Of a stretch of 64,000 nucleotides of DNA, positions 17,649 through 24,973 are shown one piece after another (the first letter of the stretch is position 1; the number at the start of each line of letters is the position of its first letter). The notes under the pieces are model-generated. The model had not been told where the DNA came from, made no database searches, and saw nothing but the letters and a program-made list of their open reading frames with translations. Made by a program: the position numbers and the translations under genes. This DNA comes from UBA7477 sp045602925 (GTDB lineage: Bacteria; Bacillota; Clostridia; Oscillospirales; Ruminococcaceae). The DNA lies in assembly GCA_045602925.1 (NCBI GenBank), contig JAZSCN010000010.1:9960-73959 (forward strand). The letters run 5' to 3'.

Positions 17649-17705
17649 ATTAAGGCATTAATAAACAATTATACTAATGCACACAATTTAAGGAGGAAGA
17701 TTTCA

Positions 17706-19136
17706 ATGAACAAACTTAAGAGAGTTCTCTCAGGAACACTCGCACTTGCTATGGCAGCTTCAATGCTCACAGCTTGTGGCGGCGATGATTCTTCAGCTTC
17801 ATCTGCAGCTCCAGCTGATAGCACAAGCACACCATCAGGCGACTCAAGCGCAGCTACACCAAGCGGCGAAAAGGTAACCATCAAGGTTTACACATTCACA
17901 AACGAAACACAGGGCATGCTCGACAGATACAAGGAACAGCATCCTGAAGTAAATGTTGACTTCGAAGTAACACTTGAAGCTACAGCATCTACTTACATCC
18001 AGAAGGTTTCTTCTGCACTCGCTAGCGAGTCAGATGCTCCAGACCTCTTCCTTGCTGACGCTGACTATGCACAGCTTTTCGCAGGTCTCGAAGGAACAGC
18101 TACACTTGAAGAGCTCGGCGTTGAGTTCGACGAGAGCGACTACTATGCTTACATGCTCGACTTCACAACAGTTGATGGCAAGAGAATGGCTATTTCTCAC
18201 CAGGCAGCTCCAGGTGCTGTATTCTACAGAACTGACTATGCTGAAGAATACCTCGGAGTTAAGACTCCTGAAGAGATGCAGGCTAAGATTTCTACATGGG
18301 ATGGATTCAAGGAAGTTGCTAAGACACTTGCTGATAACGACATCTACATGATTTCTGGTACAGACGAACTTAAGAGATGCTTCATGGCTAACAGAAAGTC
18401 TGCTTGGGTTGACGAAAACCTCAAGTATCAGCTCGACGAAGATCTCGTTAAGCAGTACCTCCAGGTAACATATGACCTCAACGACATGGGTGCTACATCT
18501 TCAGAAGCTGCTACACAGTGGCAGTCTGACTGGTACACAGGCATGGTTGACGGCGTATTCTGCTACTTCGGATGCACATGGTACCTCCACTACACAATCA
18601 AGCCAAACTGTCTCGCTACCAAGACTGGTGCTGCTGACGAAGAAGGCAACCCAACAGTTGCTGACTCTGACTACGTTGTAGGCAACGGTTCATTCGGTAA
18701 GTGGGGCATGGTACAGGGCCCAATGGCTTACTTCTGGGGCGGTACATGGTGGTACGGTTCCGATAAGTGTGCAGCTGACGAAGCTAAGAAGGCAATCGTT
18801 GCTGACGTTATCGAATTCTACACAGCTGATGCTGAAGCTATGACTGACTACGCTAAGTCCTCTGGAGACTTCGTTTCTAAGATTTCTGTAGTTGACGCTA
18901 TCAAGAATGACGAAGCATTCAACAACCCATTCCTCGGTGGCCAGAACCACTACGTATTCTTTGCTGATGCAGCTAAGAACGTAAACGCTAAGACAATGTG
19001 CAGATACGATGATACATTCAACTCTGCAGTTGACGTAGCTACAAAGGCATTCATCATCGAAGGCGCTTCAATCGACGAAGCTGTAGAAAAGATCTACACA
19101 GAAGCTCAGTCTAACCTCGAAGGCCTTAGCAAGTAA
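17706..19136 (+). CDS. Sugar ABC transporter substrate-binding lipoprotein (CUT1)
   Basis: 476 residues. The lipoprotein signal peptide ends at LTACGG (about residue 24), followed by a Ser/Ala/Asp-rich linker and an extracellular solute-binding domain (KVTIKVYTFTNETQGMLDRYKEQHPEVNVDFEV...). Codons are strongly biased to a small set (GCT, ACA, CTC, AAG, GAA), as for a highly expressed gene. It captures an oligosaccharide or sugar outside the membrane for the two permeases downstream. A stable hairpin after the gene separates it from the permeases, the usual way to keep binding-protein mRNA more abundant. The exact substrate is not evident. Confidence 0.93.
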   Translation: MNKLKRVLSGTLALAMAASMLTACGGDDSSASSAAPADSTSTPSGDSSAATPSGEKVTIKVYTFTNETQGMLDRYKEQHPEVNVDFEVTLEATASTYIQKVSSALASESDAPDLFLADADYAQLFAGLEGTATLEELGVEFDESDYYAYMLDFTTVDGKRMAISHQAAPGAVFYRTDYAEEYLGVKTPEEMQAKISTWDGFKEVAKTLADNDIYMISGTDELKRCFMANRKSAWVDENLKYQLDEDLVKQYLQVTYDLNDMGATSSEAATQWQSDWYTGMVDGVFCYFGCTWYLHYTIKPNCLATKTGAADEEGNPTVADSDYVVGNGSFGKWGMVQGPMAYFWGGTWWYGSDKCAADEAKKAIVADVIEFYTADAEAMTDYAKSSGDFVSKISVVDAIKNDEAFNNPFLGGQNHYVFFADAAKNVNAKTMCRYDDTFNSAVDVATKAFIIEGASIDEAVEKIYTEAQSNLEGLSK

Positions 19137-19179
19137 TTTAAATCTAGTTTAAATTTACTAAAAACATAACTCGCAAACT

Positions 19180-19211
19180 AGACGGGTGGGTCAGCCCACC
19201 CGTCTTTAGTT
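19180..19211 (+). terminator. Hairpin between binding-protein and permease genes
   Basis: AGACGGGTGGG-TCAG-CCCACCCGTCT followed by TTAGTTTTC. Strong stem but weak T-run, so probably a partial terminator or 3'-end stabiliser. Confidence 0.7.
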
Positions 19212-19242
19212 TTCGGTATCAAACAAAGTAGGAGTGTGAAAA

Positions 19243-20253
19243 ATGGCTTCAACTAAAAGAAAACGCGCTAGAAGAAAACGCGCTAGACTTGAAAAGAACC
19301 ATTGGGGTTACATTTTCATTGCCCCGTTCTTTATTGCCTACTTAGTTTTCCAGATTGTGCCGCTCGTTGACACTTTCCGTTACTCTCTTACAAATGCTAA
19401 GGCATGGTTTATGGACCCAAGCCAGAACTTTGATTTTGTTGGTATTGACCAGTTCAAGACCGTTCTCGCTGACGTAAACTTTAAGACTGCAATGTATAAC
19501 ACACCAGTAATGTGGCTGATGGGCTTTATCCCACAGCTCGGTATGGCTTTACTTCTTGCAGCTTGGTTTACAAACGAAAAGATTAGAGTTAAGGGCCAGG
19601 GCTTCTTCAAGGTTGTATTCTATATGCCTAATATCATGACAGCAACCACAGTTGGTCTGCTCTTCTTGGCATTTATCCGTAGAAACGGTTTTATCCACAA
19701 TTTTGCGATATCAATCGGCTATCTCGAGAACGAACGTAAGGCATTCGCAAGTGAATGGTTCGGTCGAGGACTTATAGCATTTATCCAGTGGTGGATGTGG
19801 TACGGTCAGACTATGATTGTACTTATCGCTGGTATCCTCGGCATTAATCCATCATTCTTCGAAGCTGCTTCTATCGACGGAGCAACCGGCTTCCAGACAT
19901 TCAGAAAGATTACATTGCCGCTTATTAGACCTATCATGACTTACACACTTGTTACATCGCTCATCGGTGGTTTCCAGATGTTCGACGTTCCAAATATGTT
20001 TGTTGAAGGTAATAACTCGGCAGCGTTCAGTGCTCATGTAACAACTATCGTTATCTACATCAAGAGAATCGGTTACTCCGGTACATTCTCTGTAGGTAAG
20101 GCATGTGCTGCATCACTGTTGCTGTTCTTTGTTACTGCCGTTATCGCTCTCTTCCTCTTCTGGATTATGAGAGATAAGGACGCAGAAAAGGCTAGAAAGG
20201 CCGCTAAGAAGCGCGCTAAGGAACAGGCAGCTTTGGAAGGAGGTAATATTTAA
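19243..20253 (+). CDS. Sugar ABC transporter permease, MalF-like
   Basis: 336 residues with a basic N-terminus (RKRARRKRAR) and six predicted helices, the first at about 24-45. The EAA loop is EAASIDGATGFQTFRKITLPLIRP, typical of CUT1 permeases. It forms the membrane channel together with the next gene, whose start overlaps its stop (TAATG). No ATPase is in this operon; the MsmK-type ATPase at 24974-26116 is the likely energiser. Confidence 0.92.
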   Translation: MASTKRKRARRKRARLEKNHWGYIFIAPFFIAYLVFQIVPLVDTFRYSLTNAKAWFMDPSQNFDFVGIDQFKTVLADVNFKTAMYNTPVMWLMGFIPQLGMALLLAAWFTNEKIRVKGQGFFKVVFYMPNIMTATTVGLLFLAFIRRNGFIHNFAISIGYLENERKAFASEWFGRGLIAFIQWWMWYGQTMIVLIAGILGINPSFFEAASIDGATGFQTFRKITLPLIRPIMTYTLVTSLIGGFQMFDVPNMFVEGNNSAAFSAHVTTIVIYIKRIGYSGTFSVGKACAASLLLFFVTAVIALFLFWIMRDKDAEKARKAAKKRAKEQAALEGGNI

Positions 20254-21176
20254 TGGCTAATTATTCTGGTACAGTAAAGACTGTAAAGGGCGGTTACCAT
20301 TTCCGTATTACCTTGGTAAAGATTTTTGTATACATTATTTGTATCTTCCTTACCATCCTTTCAATCGCACCTTTCATTATCATGTTGTTTAATGCTTCTA
20401 AGGACAGAATTGAGGTTCAGAAGGGCGTTCTTAACTGGGCACCTGAAATCAAGAACAAGACAATTGTTTCTCTCCTCCCTTCAAAGTCCTTCATCCAGAA
20501 TGGTAAGTACCTCCTTACTTCTAAGGCACTCGGACTTCCATTCGGCAGAGGCTTCTTAAACTCATTCTTTATCGCTGCAGGTGCTACACTTCTTTCAGTG
20601 TACTTCTCAGCTCTCACAGCTTATGGCTTCGCTGTTTACAGATTCAAGCTCAATAAGCTTCTCTATGGATTCATTATGTTAATCCAGATGGTACCTACAC
20701 AGGTTACTATGATTAGTTTTGTTGAAATGATGTACAAGTGGCATCTCACCAACAGCTACATTCCTTTCATCGTTCCAGCTATCGCAGCTCCAGGTACAGT
20801 ATTCTTCCTGAGGCAATATATGTCGTCGGCGTTGTCGATTGACATGGTAGAAGCGGGACGAATCGACGGATGTTCTGAATTTGGTATCTTCAACAGACTC
20901 GTTCTTCCAATACTTAAGCCAGGTATGGCAACAATGGCTATCTTTGCGATGGTTACTAACTGGAACAACTACCTCTTGCCATCAATTCTCCTTGATGACC
21001 TGAATATGTCAACAGTTCCAGTCCTCGTTGGTAAGCTCAATGGTAATAAGTACTCAACCGAGTTCGGTGCAGTATATTGGGGTCTCTCGCTTACAGCGGT
21101 TCCTCTTATCGTATTCTACCTCGCACTCTCCAAGTACATTATCGCCGGTGTTGCTCTCGGTGGCGTAAAGGAATAA
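20253..21176 (+). CDS. Sugar ABC transporter permease, MalG-like
   Basis: 307 residues, six helices. The first helix is at about 23-45 (IFVYIICIFLTILSIAPFIIMLF). The EAA loop is EAGRIDGCSEFGIFNRLVLPILKPGMATMAIF. It ends in the usual AGVALGGVKE-type tail. It is paired with the MalF-like permease by a one-base start/stop overlap and followed by a terminator shared with the convergent recombinase gene. Confidence 0.92.
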   Translation: MANYSGTVKTVKGGYHFRITLVKIFVYIICIFLTILSIAPFIIMLFNASKDRIEVQKGVLNWAPEIKNKTIVSLLPSKSFIQNGKYLLTSKALGLPFGRGFLNSFFIAAGATLLSVYFSALTAYGFAVYRFKLNKLLYGFIMLIQMVPTQVTMISFVEMMYKWHLTNSYIPFIVPAIAAPGTVFFLRQYMSSALSIDMVEAGRIDGCSEFGIFNRLVLPILKPGMATMAIFAMVTNWNNYLLPSILLDDLNMSTVPVLVGKLNGNKYSTEFGAVYWGLSLTAVPLIVFYLALSKYIIAGVALGGVKE

Positions 21177-21228
21177 GTGTATTAGTTATTTATATGCTTT
21201 CAGTAATGAAAGCGCAAAAAGAAATTTC

Positions 21229-21259
21229 AGCCCTCACCTTTCGGCGAGGGCTTTTCTTT
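21229..21259. terminator. Terminator between permease and recombinase genes
   Basis: AGCCCTC and GAGGGCT around a short loop, followed by TTTCTTTAT; lies between convergent genes. Confidence 0.8.
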
Positions 21260-22688
21260 ATCTCCATATAAGCTTGATTGTGTCCGATGAAATCTCGATT
21301 CGAGCGATTAGTAGCGTAACAATTCGCCTGCGTATGTCAAAGTCAAGCTCGCTGAAATTTACAGTCTCGCTACCCTTAGGGGTGGCAGGCTGATTTTTTG
21401 TGACAAGATACCGACGCTTTAAGCTCTCTAGCCTTTGCAACTCGGCTGTAAGAAAATCTCCACTCGATGCTTCAACTCGGCGTTTTGCATCTTCAAGCTC
21501 AATTAGAGCCTCGGAACGTCCCGCACAGCCACTACGCGAAGCTACAGCTACGCCGTGCCGGTCTTCCAGAGCTCGTAAACGTTCGCAAATAAGAGGCGCT
21601 ATAATGCGTTCTAGCTCGTCTGCAGTGACGCAGGGCTTCTCGTTGCATAAATGAAGCTTGCGCCCACGACAGCATAGGTATATGCGATTTCTGTAAGCCT
21701 TTGTATAAAACGAATACCCGCAGCTGCATTTCATAACCCCTTGAAGCCAGCTTGGTGTCGACTTTTCTGTAATAAAAGAAGGCGTGTACCTGCGACGCTG
21801 AGCTTCAAGCCAAAGCTCCGAGGGGATTATTCCGTCGTGTAAGCCGATAGAAATATTCTCACCGTAAAACGAAGTGTGCTTAGCACCTCTGCGATTTTCT
21901 CTGCTCGAGTAACCTATAAGCCCGTGAGTTCCATCGAACAAGGCTTTGTCGCTGTGTATGTTACAACCCTGCGAGCTGAGAAAATCGTATGTGTCAGCGT
22001 CAGCCATAACGTAAGTGGGCGAGCGTAATATTCTCCTCACCGAGCTTGCTGTCCAGCCACCACCACGCCTTCCCTTAAAGCCATTATCGTTGAGGTGTGC
22101 CGCTATCGCATTTATGCTCATTAGTGAGTGGGTGTAAAGTCGGTAGATTTTTTCAACAAGATAGGCGTCGCTGTTTTTAACAAAATATGCCGTCTTGTAG
22201 CCTAGGTGGAAAGTTTCTTTCTTGTCATAACCAAGAGGTGCGTATCCACCGAGATATAGTCCCAGCCTTGCTCGTGCGTGGTAATTGTCTGTAACACGCC
22301 TGCGAATTGCACCTCTCTCCATTTCTGCAAACATCATAAGAATGTTTAGTAGCACGATGCCGGTTTCTGACGAGGTGTCAAAGCCCTCCGTTCTCGAAAT
22401 CAGCGTAACCCCAAGTTTTTTTAGCTTGTCGGTGAGGAGTACAAAATCAATCAGCGAACGGCTTATTCTGTCAAGCCGATATATGATAATTCTGTCAAGC
22501 TCGCCCGATTCTGCCAGAGATAGTAGCTCTTTAAATCCGGGCCTGTTGAGATTTGCACCGGAAAAGCCCTTGTCCGAGAATATGTACGGCTCTTTCCCGG
22601 CAAGTGGCATACAATCCTCAATCTGACTTTCTATGCTTATGCTGTCCTTCTTGTCTGCCGATTGCCTTGCGTAAATTGCACTCCTCAA
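21258..22688 (-). CDS. Large serine recombinase (SpoIVCA-like)
   Basis: 476 residues. The catalytic resolvase domain (1-150) has the nucleophile Ser in YARQS (position 10), YRLDRISRS and DTSSETGIVLLNILMMFAEMERGAIRRR. The recombinase domain (about 160-270) includes AIAAHLNDNGFKGRRGGGWT...VRRILRSPTYV. A zinc ribbon (MKCSCGYSF...YLCCRGRK..LCNEKPC) and a coiled C-terminal region follow. All core residues are intact, so it should be active. The start is TTG; a small ORF just upstream overlaps it. It lies inside the segment interrupting dpaA and is read in the same direction as dpaA. A sigma-E-like promoter precedes the operon, as for spoIVCA in Bacillus. It is the obvious candidate to excise the element. 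Confidence 0.9.
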   Translation of the reverse strand: MRSAIYARQSADKKDSISIESQIEDCMPLAGKEPYIFSDKGFSGANLNRPGFKELLSLAESGELDRIIIYRLDRISRSLIDFVLLTDKLKKLGVTLISRTEGFDTSSETGIVLLNILMMFAEMERGAIRRRVTDNYHARARLGLYLGGYAPLGYDKKETFHLGYKTAYFVKNSDAYLVEKIYRLYTHSLMSINAIAAHLNDNGFKGRRGGGWTASSVRRILRSPTYVMADADTYDFLSSQGCNIHSDKALFDGTHGLIGYSSRENRRGAKHTSFYGENISIGLHDGIIPSELWLEAQRRRYTPSFITEKSTPSWLQGVMKCSCGYSFYTKAYRNRIYLCCRGRKLHLCNEKPCVTADELERIIAPLICERLRALEDRHGVAVASRSGCAGRSEALIELEDAKRRVEASSGDFLTAELQRLESLKRRYLVTKNQPATPKGSETVNFSELDFDIRRRIVTLLIARIEISSDTIKLIWR

Positions 22689-22788
22689 GCACCTTCAACA
22701 CCCTTCGATAAGTTGTCTTTGAGTCAGCTTCACCATCATATATGTAAAGGACAAACTTCTCAAAGTCCTCTTTTTTGATAAGCTTCAC
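22618..22788 (-). CDS. Small basic protein upstream of the recombinase, candidate directionality factor
   Basis: 56 residues from GTG, with a perfect GGAGGG six bases upstream, ending 71 bases inside the recombinase gene in another frame. It begins VKLIKKEDFEKFVLYIYDGEADSKTTYRRVLKVLEE, predicted mostly helical, and ends with a basic tail (RQEGQHKHRKSD). No recognised family. The overlap implies coupled translation with the recombinase. Recombination directionality factors of large serine recombinases are small, variable proteins often encoded beside them, which makes this a candidate; the alternative is a plain translational leader. Confidence 0.6.
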   Translation of the reverse strand: MKLIKKEDFEKFVLYIYDGEADSKTTYRRVLKVLEECNLRKAIGRQEGQHKHRKSD

Positions 22789-22813
22789 GAAAATCCCTCC
22801 ATTTACCTTGTGA

Positions 22814-22841
22814 TATTATATGCTTTTCCGATTGACAATAT
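22814..22841 (-). promoter_or_regulatory. Sigma-E-like (mother-cell) promoter of the recombinase operon
   Basis: On the minus strand ATATT (22837-22841), a 14-base spacer and CATATAAT (22815-22822), close to the B. subtilis sigma-E pattern (ATATT-N14-CATACAnT). Start-site spacing fits the GGAGGG at 22795-22800. Confidence 0.6.
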
Positions 22842-22860
22842 AGCTAAGATGAAATATAAT
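22832..22860 (+). promoter_or_regulatory. Perfect SigA promoter of the LCP gene
   Basis: TTGACA (22832-22837), a 17-base spacer, TATAAT (22855-22860). It overlaps the divergent sigma-E-like promoter of the recombinase. Confidence 0.9.
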
Positions 22861-22890
22861 AATGAGTAACTAGAGAAAGGAGCTGATATA

Positions 22891-23946
22891 ATGAGCTTGT
22901 TTTCCCATGATGAGGAAGATCTGGACGAAGAAGAGCTCGACGAGGCTCAGGTAGATAAAGAACAAAGTAAGAAAGAAGAAAAGTCGAGTCACTCGCTTAT
23001 AGGAAGCTTTTTTAAATTTATATGGAAGCTTGTGAAACTAGCATTGGTGCTTGCCCTGGTGCTCTTTGTTTGTTATTCTATAGCTGTAATGAGATATATA
23101 AATAAGGTCGAAATCGTCGAGGACGGCGAACGTGTAGAGCATAACGTAGAGCTTATGACAAGCGACAATGTTACAAATATACTGCTTATCGGTAGCGACA
23201 CAAGAAGCGTTACAGACAAGGGTAGAGCCGATACGGTGATTTTGCTTTCAATCAATACCGATAATAAGACAATCACAATGACTTCTTTTATGAGAGATAG
23301 CTATGTCGAAATCCCGGGCAGAGGAATGGGCAAGCTCAACGCATCCTACAGATACGGTGGTGCAGAGCTTCTTATGGATACCTTAGAGGTCAACTTCAAG
23401 CTGGAAATCGACGACTATGTGTATATAAACTTTGAGTCATTCTCCAGCATCGTAGATGCCGTCGGTGGAATTGAGCTGACTGTAACTGATGCCGAAGCTC
23501 AGGGAATGAAGGCGCCTATGGCAGAGGTCAACGATATCTTGGGTAAGCCAAGCGATACCGATTTTCTCCCATCCGGCGGAACATATCTGATGAACGGCAA
23601 CCAGGCTCTCGCATACGCAAGACTGAGATATGTAGGTAATGCCGATTTCGAGCGTACCGAGAGGCAGAGAGAGGTTATACAGAAGGTTATAGAAAAGGCA
23701 AGGTCACTTTCTATAGGAGAGATTGATTCATTCCTCAAGAAATGTGCAGGTAGCGTTGTGACAAATATGAGCAAGAAGGAAATGTATCTCCTCTCGCTTA
23801 ACTTAATAAGATACGCAGGCTACGAAATAAACGAGCTCAGAATACCTTGTGACAACTGCTATAAAGGTAGTATGATAGGTGGCCAGTCGGTGCTCGAACT
23901 CGATTTTGATGCGAATATTGATGTTATAGAGGATACACTATTTTAG
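22891..23946 (+). CDS. LytR-CpsA-Psr (LCP) family cell-wall protein
   Basis: 351 residues. A very acidic cytoplasmic N-terminus (DEEDLDEEELDEAQ) is followed by one transmembrane helix (about 49-71) and an extracellular LCP domain with NILLIGSDTR, TMTSFMRDSYVEIPG, KLNASYRYGG, and YARLRYVGNADFERTERQREVI. LCP enzymes attach lipid-linked glycopolymers to peptidoglycan. It sits at the dpaA-side end of the intervening element; its stop overlaps the divergent tail of the interrupted dpaA by nine bases. The start ATG follows AAAGGAGCTG. Confidence 0.92.
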   Translation: MSLFSHDEEDLDEEELDEAQVDKEQSKKEEKSSHSLIGSFFKFIWKLVKLALVLALVLFVCYSIAVMRYINKVEIVEDGERVEHNVELMTSDNVTNILLIGSDTRSVTDKGRADTVILLSINTDNKTITMTSFMRDSYVEIPGRGMGKLNASYRYGGAELLMDTLEVNFKLEIDDYVYINFESFSSIVDAVGGIELTVTDAEAQGMKAPMAEVNDILGKPSDTDFLPSGGTYLMNGNQALAYARLRYVGNADFERTERQREVIQKVIEKARSLSIGEIDSFLKKCAGSVVTNMSKKEMYLLSLNLIRYAGYEINELRIPCDNCYKGSMIGGQSVLELDFDANIDVIEDTLF

Positions 23947-24804
23947 ATAAACCAAAGAACCCCTACAGATTTTTTCTGCAGGGGTTTCGTACGTTATGTC
24001 GTTTGGTGGAAGAGAGAGTGCCCAAATTACCTTTAGTCCAAGCGCTGAGGCATAGTCAAAATCGACTCCACCTGGCTTTGAAGCAAGGTCGATAATCAGC
24101 GTGTCAGCAGGTATCTTTTCAAGACAATCAGAGTCAAGCAGCAGTGCGGGAGCCGTGTTTATGATGAGCTGGTAGCCGTAGGGCGAAGCCGTAAAATCAC
24201 TAAGCCGCACAGCTTCGTAACCGAGCGTCATGGCGTAGGCGAGGTCAGATTGCTTTCTTGCAGCAATATGTACTCTGGCACCGACAGCGTCAAAAAGCCT
24301 CGCAACAGCCTTTGCAACCTTGCCAAAGCCGATGATTACCACAGCAGTATCGGAAATCGTCGTAGCTGTGTTTTCCATGCTAAGTAAAAGCGTGCCCTCG
24401 GCAGTTGCAACACAGTTGCGAATTATTAGCTCTTCTCGTAAAAAATAGTCACAGCAGGCTATACCGGCTCTTTCAAAAATCCGAGCTATTTCTCTAGAGA
24501 GCTTTCCACCGACTAAAAGTGTGCCACCATGACAGCAATCGAGAAGCTTTTTGAGTGGTATTTTTTTATCGAAAAAGGGCGCGTTTACGTTTTCTCCATC
24601 GCTTGTTGCAATAAGTGGCAGGACAATTACATCTGCTTTTATGGTGCAAAGCTCATCGAGGGACAGCTCTTTGAAGGCAGGGTAGCGTTCATCCTCGCAT
24701 AACCCCAAGGTGTATACAAAGTCGGAGCAATCGCACAGACGTCTTGCAAGAAAATTCTGTCTAAGGTCACCACCGACCACTAAGAATACAGTGTCTTTAT
24801 CCAT
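23938..24804 (-). CDS. dpaA: Dipicolinate synthase subunit A, interrupted (5' part plus replaced tail)
   Basis: As it stands, 288 residues from the ATG at 24804. Residues 1-266 are good DpaA: VFLVVGGDLRQNFLARRL, a Rossmann motif VVIIGFGKVAKAVARLF near 155, LIINTAP and LIIDLASKPGGVDFDYASALGLKV. After ALSLP (266) the conserved GKVAPxTxGxI end is missing and a 22-residue unrelated tail from the element follows. The missing end is at 16092-16181, coupled to dpaB. The enzyme, with DpaB, oxidises the DapA product to dipicolinate during sporulation. AGGAGG is followed by a GTCACA/TGTGAC hairpin, and looping this out brings the ATG to normal spacing; a GTG four codons upstream is the alternative. Confidence 0.88.
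   Translation of the reverse strand: MDKDTVFLVVGGDLRQNFLARRLCDCSDFVYTLGLCEDERYPAFKELSLDELCTIKADVIVLPLIATSDGENVNAPFFDKKIPLKKLLDCCHGGTLLVGGKLSREIARIFERAGIACCDYFLREELIIRNCVATAEGTLLLSMENTATTISDTAVVIIGFGKVAKAVARLFDAVGARVHIAARKQSDLAYAMTLGYEAVRLSDFTASPYGYQLIINTAPALLLDSDCLEKIPADTLIIDLASKPGGVDFDYASALGLKVIWALSLPPNDITYETPAEKICRGSLVYLK
23958..23986. terminator. Terminator-like hairpin at the element edge
   Basis: AACCCCT-ACAGA...TCTG-CAGGGGTT. It follows the LCP gene and lies inside the replaced dpaA tail. Confidence 0.6.
24002..24017. other. Candidate attachment site, dpaA-side end of the element
   Basis: TTTGGTGGAAGAGAGA on the plus strand, sharing the GGA-x-GA-x-AGA core with the site near 16180. 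To its right the conserved DpaA frame (ALSLP) is intact; to its left it becomes a non-conserved tail. Confidence 0.6.
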
Positions 24805-24874
24805 AAATATCGTCACAGCTTTTGTGTGACGCCTCCTTTCATAATATTAAGCGACAAATTTTTGTCGGATATTT

Positions 24875-24902
24875 TATTATATGAAAGGTGCGATTCTTCG
24901 GT
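24875..24902 (-). promoter_or_regulatory. Sigma-K-like promoter of dpaA
   Basis: On the minus strand AC (24901-24902), a 17-base spacer and CATATAATA (24875-24883), fitting the sigma-K pattern AC-N16/17-CATAnnnTA. It lies downstream of the msmK-type gene's terminator, so dpaA has its own start. Confidence 0.55.
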
Positions 24903-24919
24903 TAATATGACATAATAAA

Positions 24920-24946
24920 AAGTCCTCCCTGCAATAGGGAGGACTT
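24920..24946 (-). terminator. Terminator of the sugar ATPase gene
   Basis: AAGTCCTCCC-TGCAATA-GGGAGGACTT on the minus strand followed by TTTATTATG. Confidence 0.8.
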
Positions 24947-24973
24947 AGATAGCTTATTAAACTAAGTTTGCAA

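Larger units (their letters stand above)
16182..24007. mobile_element. Candidate sporulation-specific intervening element in dpaA (about 7.8 kb)
   Basis: The segment separates dpaA codons that are contiguous in relatives. It encodes a LacI regulator, a sugar-binding lipoprotein, two permeases, a large serine recombinase, a small ORF upstream of the recombinase, and an LCP protein. The boundaries are set by where similarity to the DpaA C-terminus starts and stops; the two ends share a short GGAtGA(a)AGA/GGAaGA(g)AGA core on the plus strand. Excision between the shared GG (16180-16181 and 24008-24009) restores an in-frame CTT CCG GGA (Leu-Pro-Gly) junction. Known precedents are skin in sigK and vfbin in spoVFB. 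Boundaries are uncertain by a few bases, and actual excision is inference. Confidence 0.8.

Noticed and set aside
16182..24007. dpaA split as a plain pseudogene after loss of sporulation
   Set aside because: Both parts and dpaB are free of frameshifts or stops, translational coupling is retained, and the recombinase is intact. It remains an alternative if no excision is ever found, as some clostridia make dipicolinate without DpaAB.
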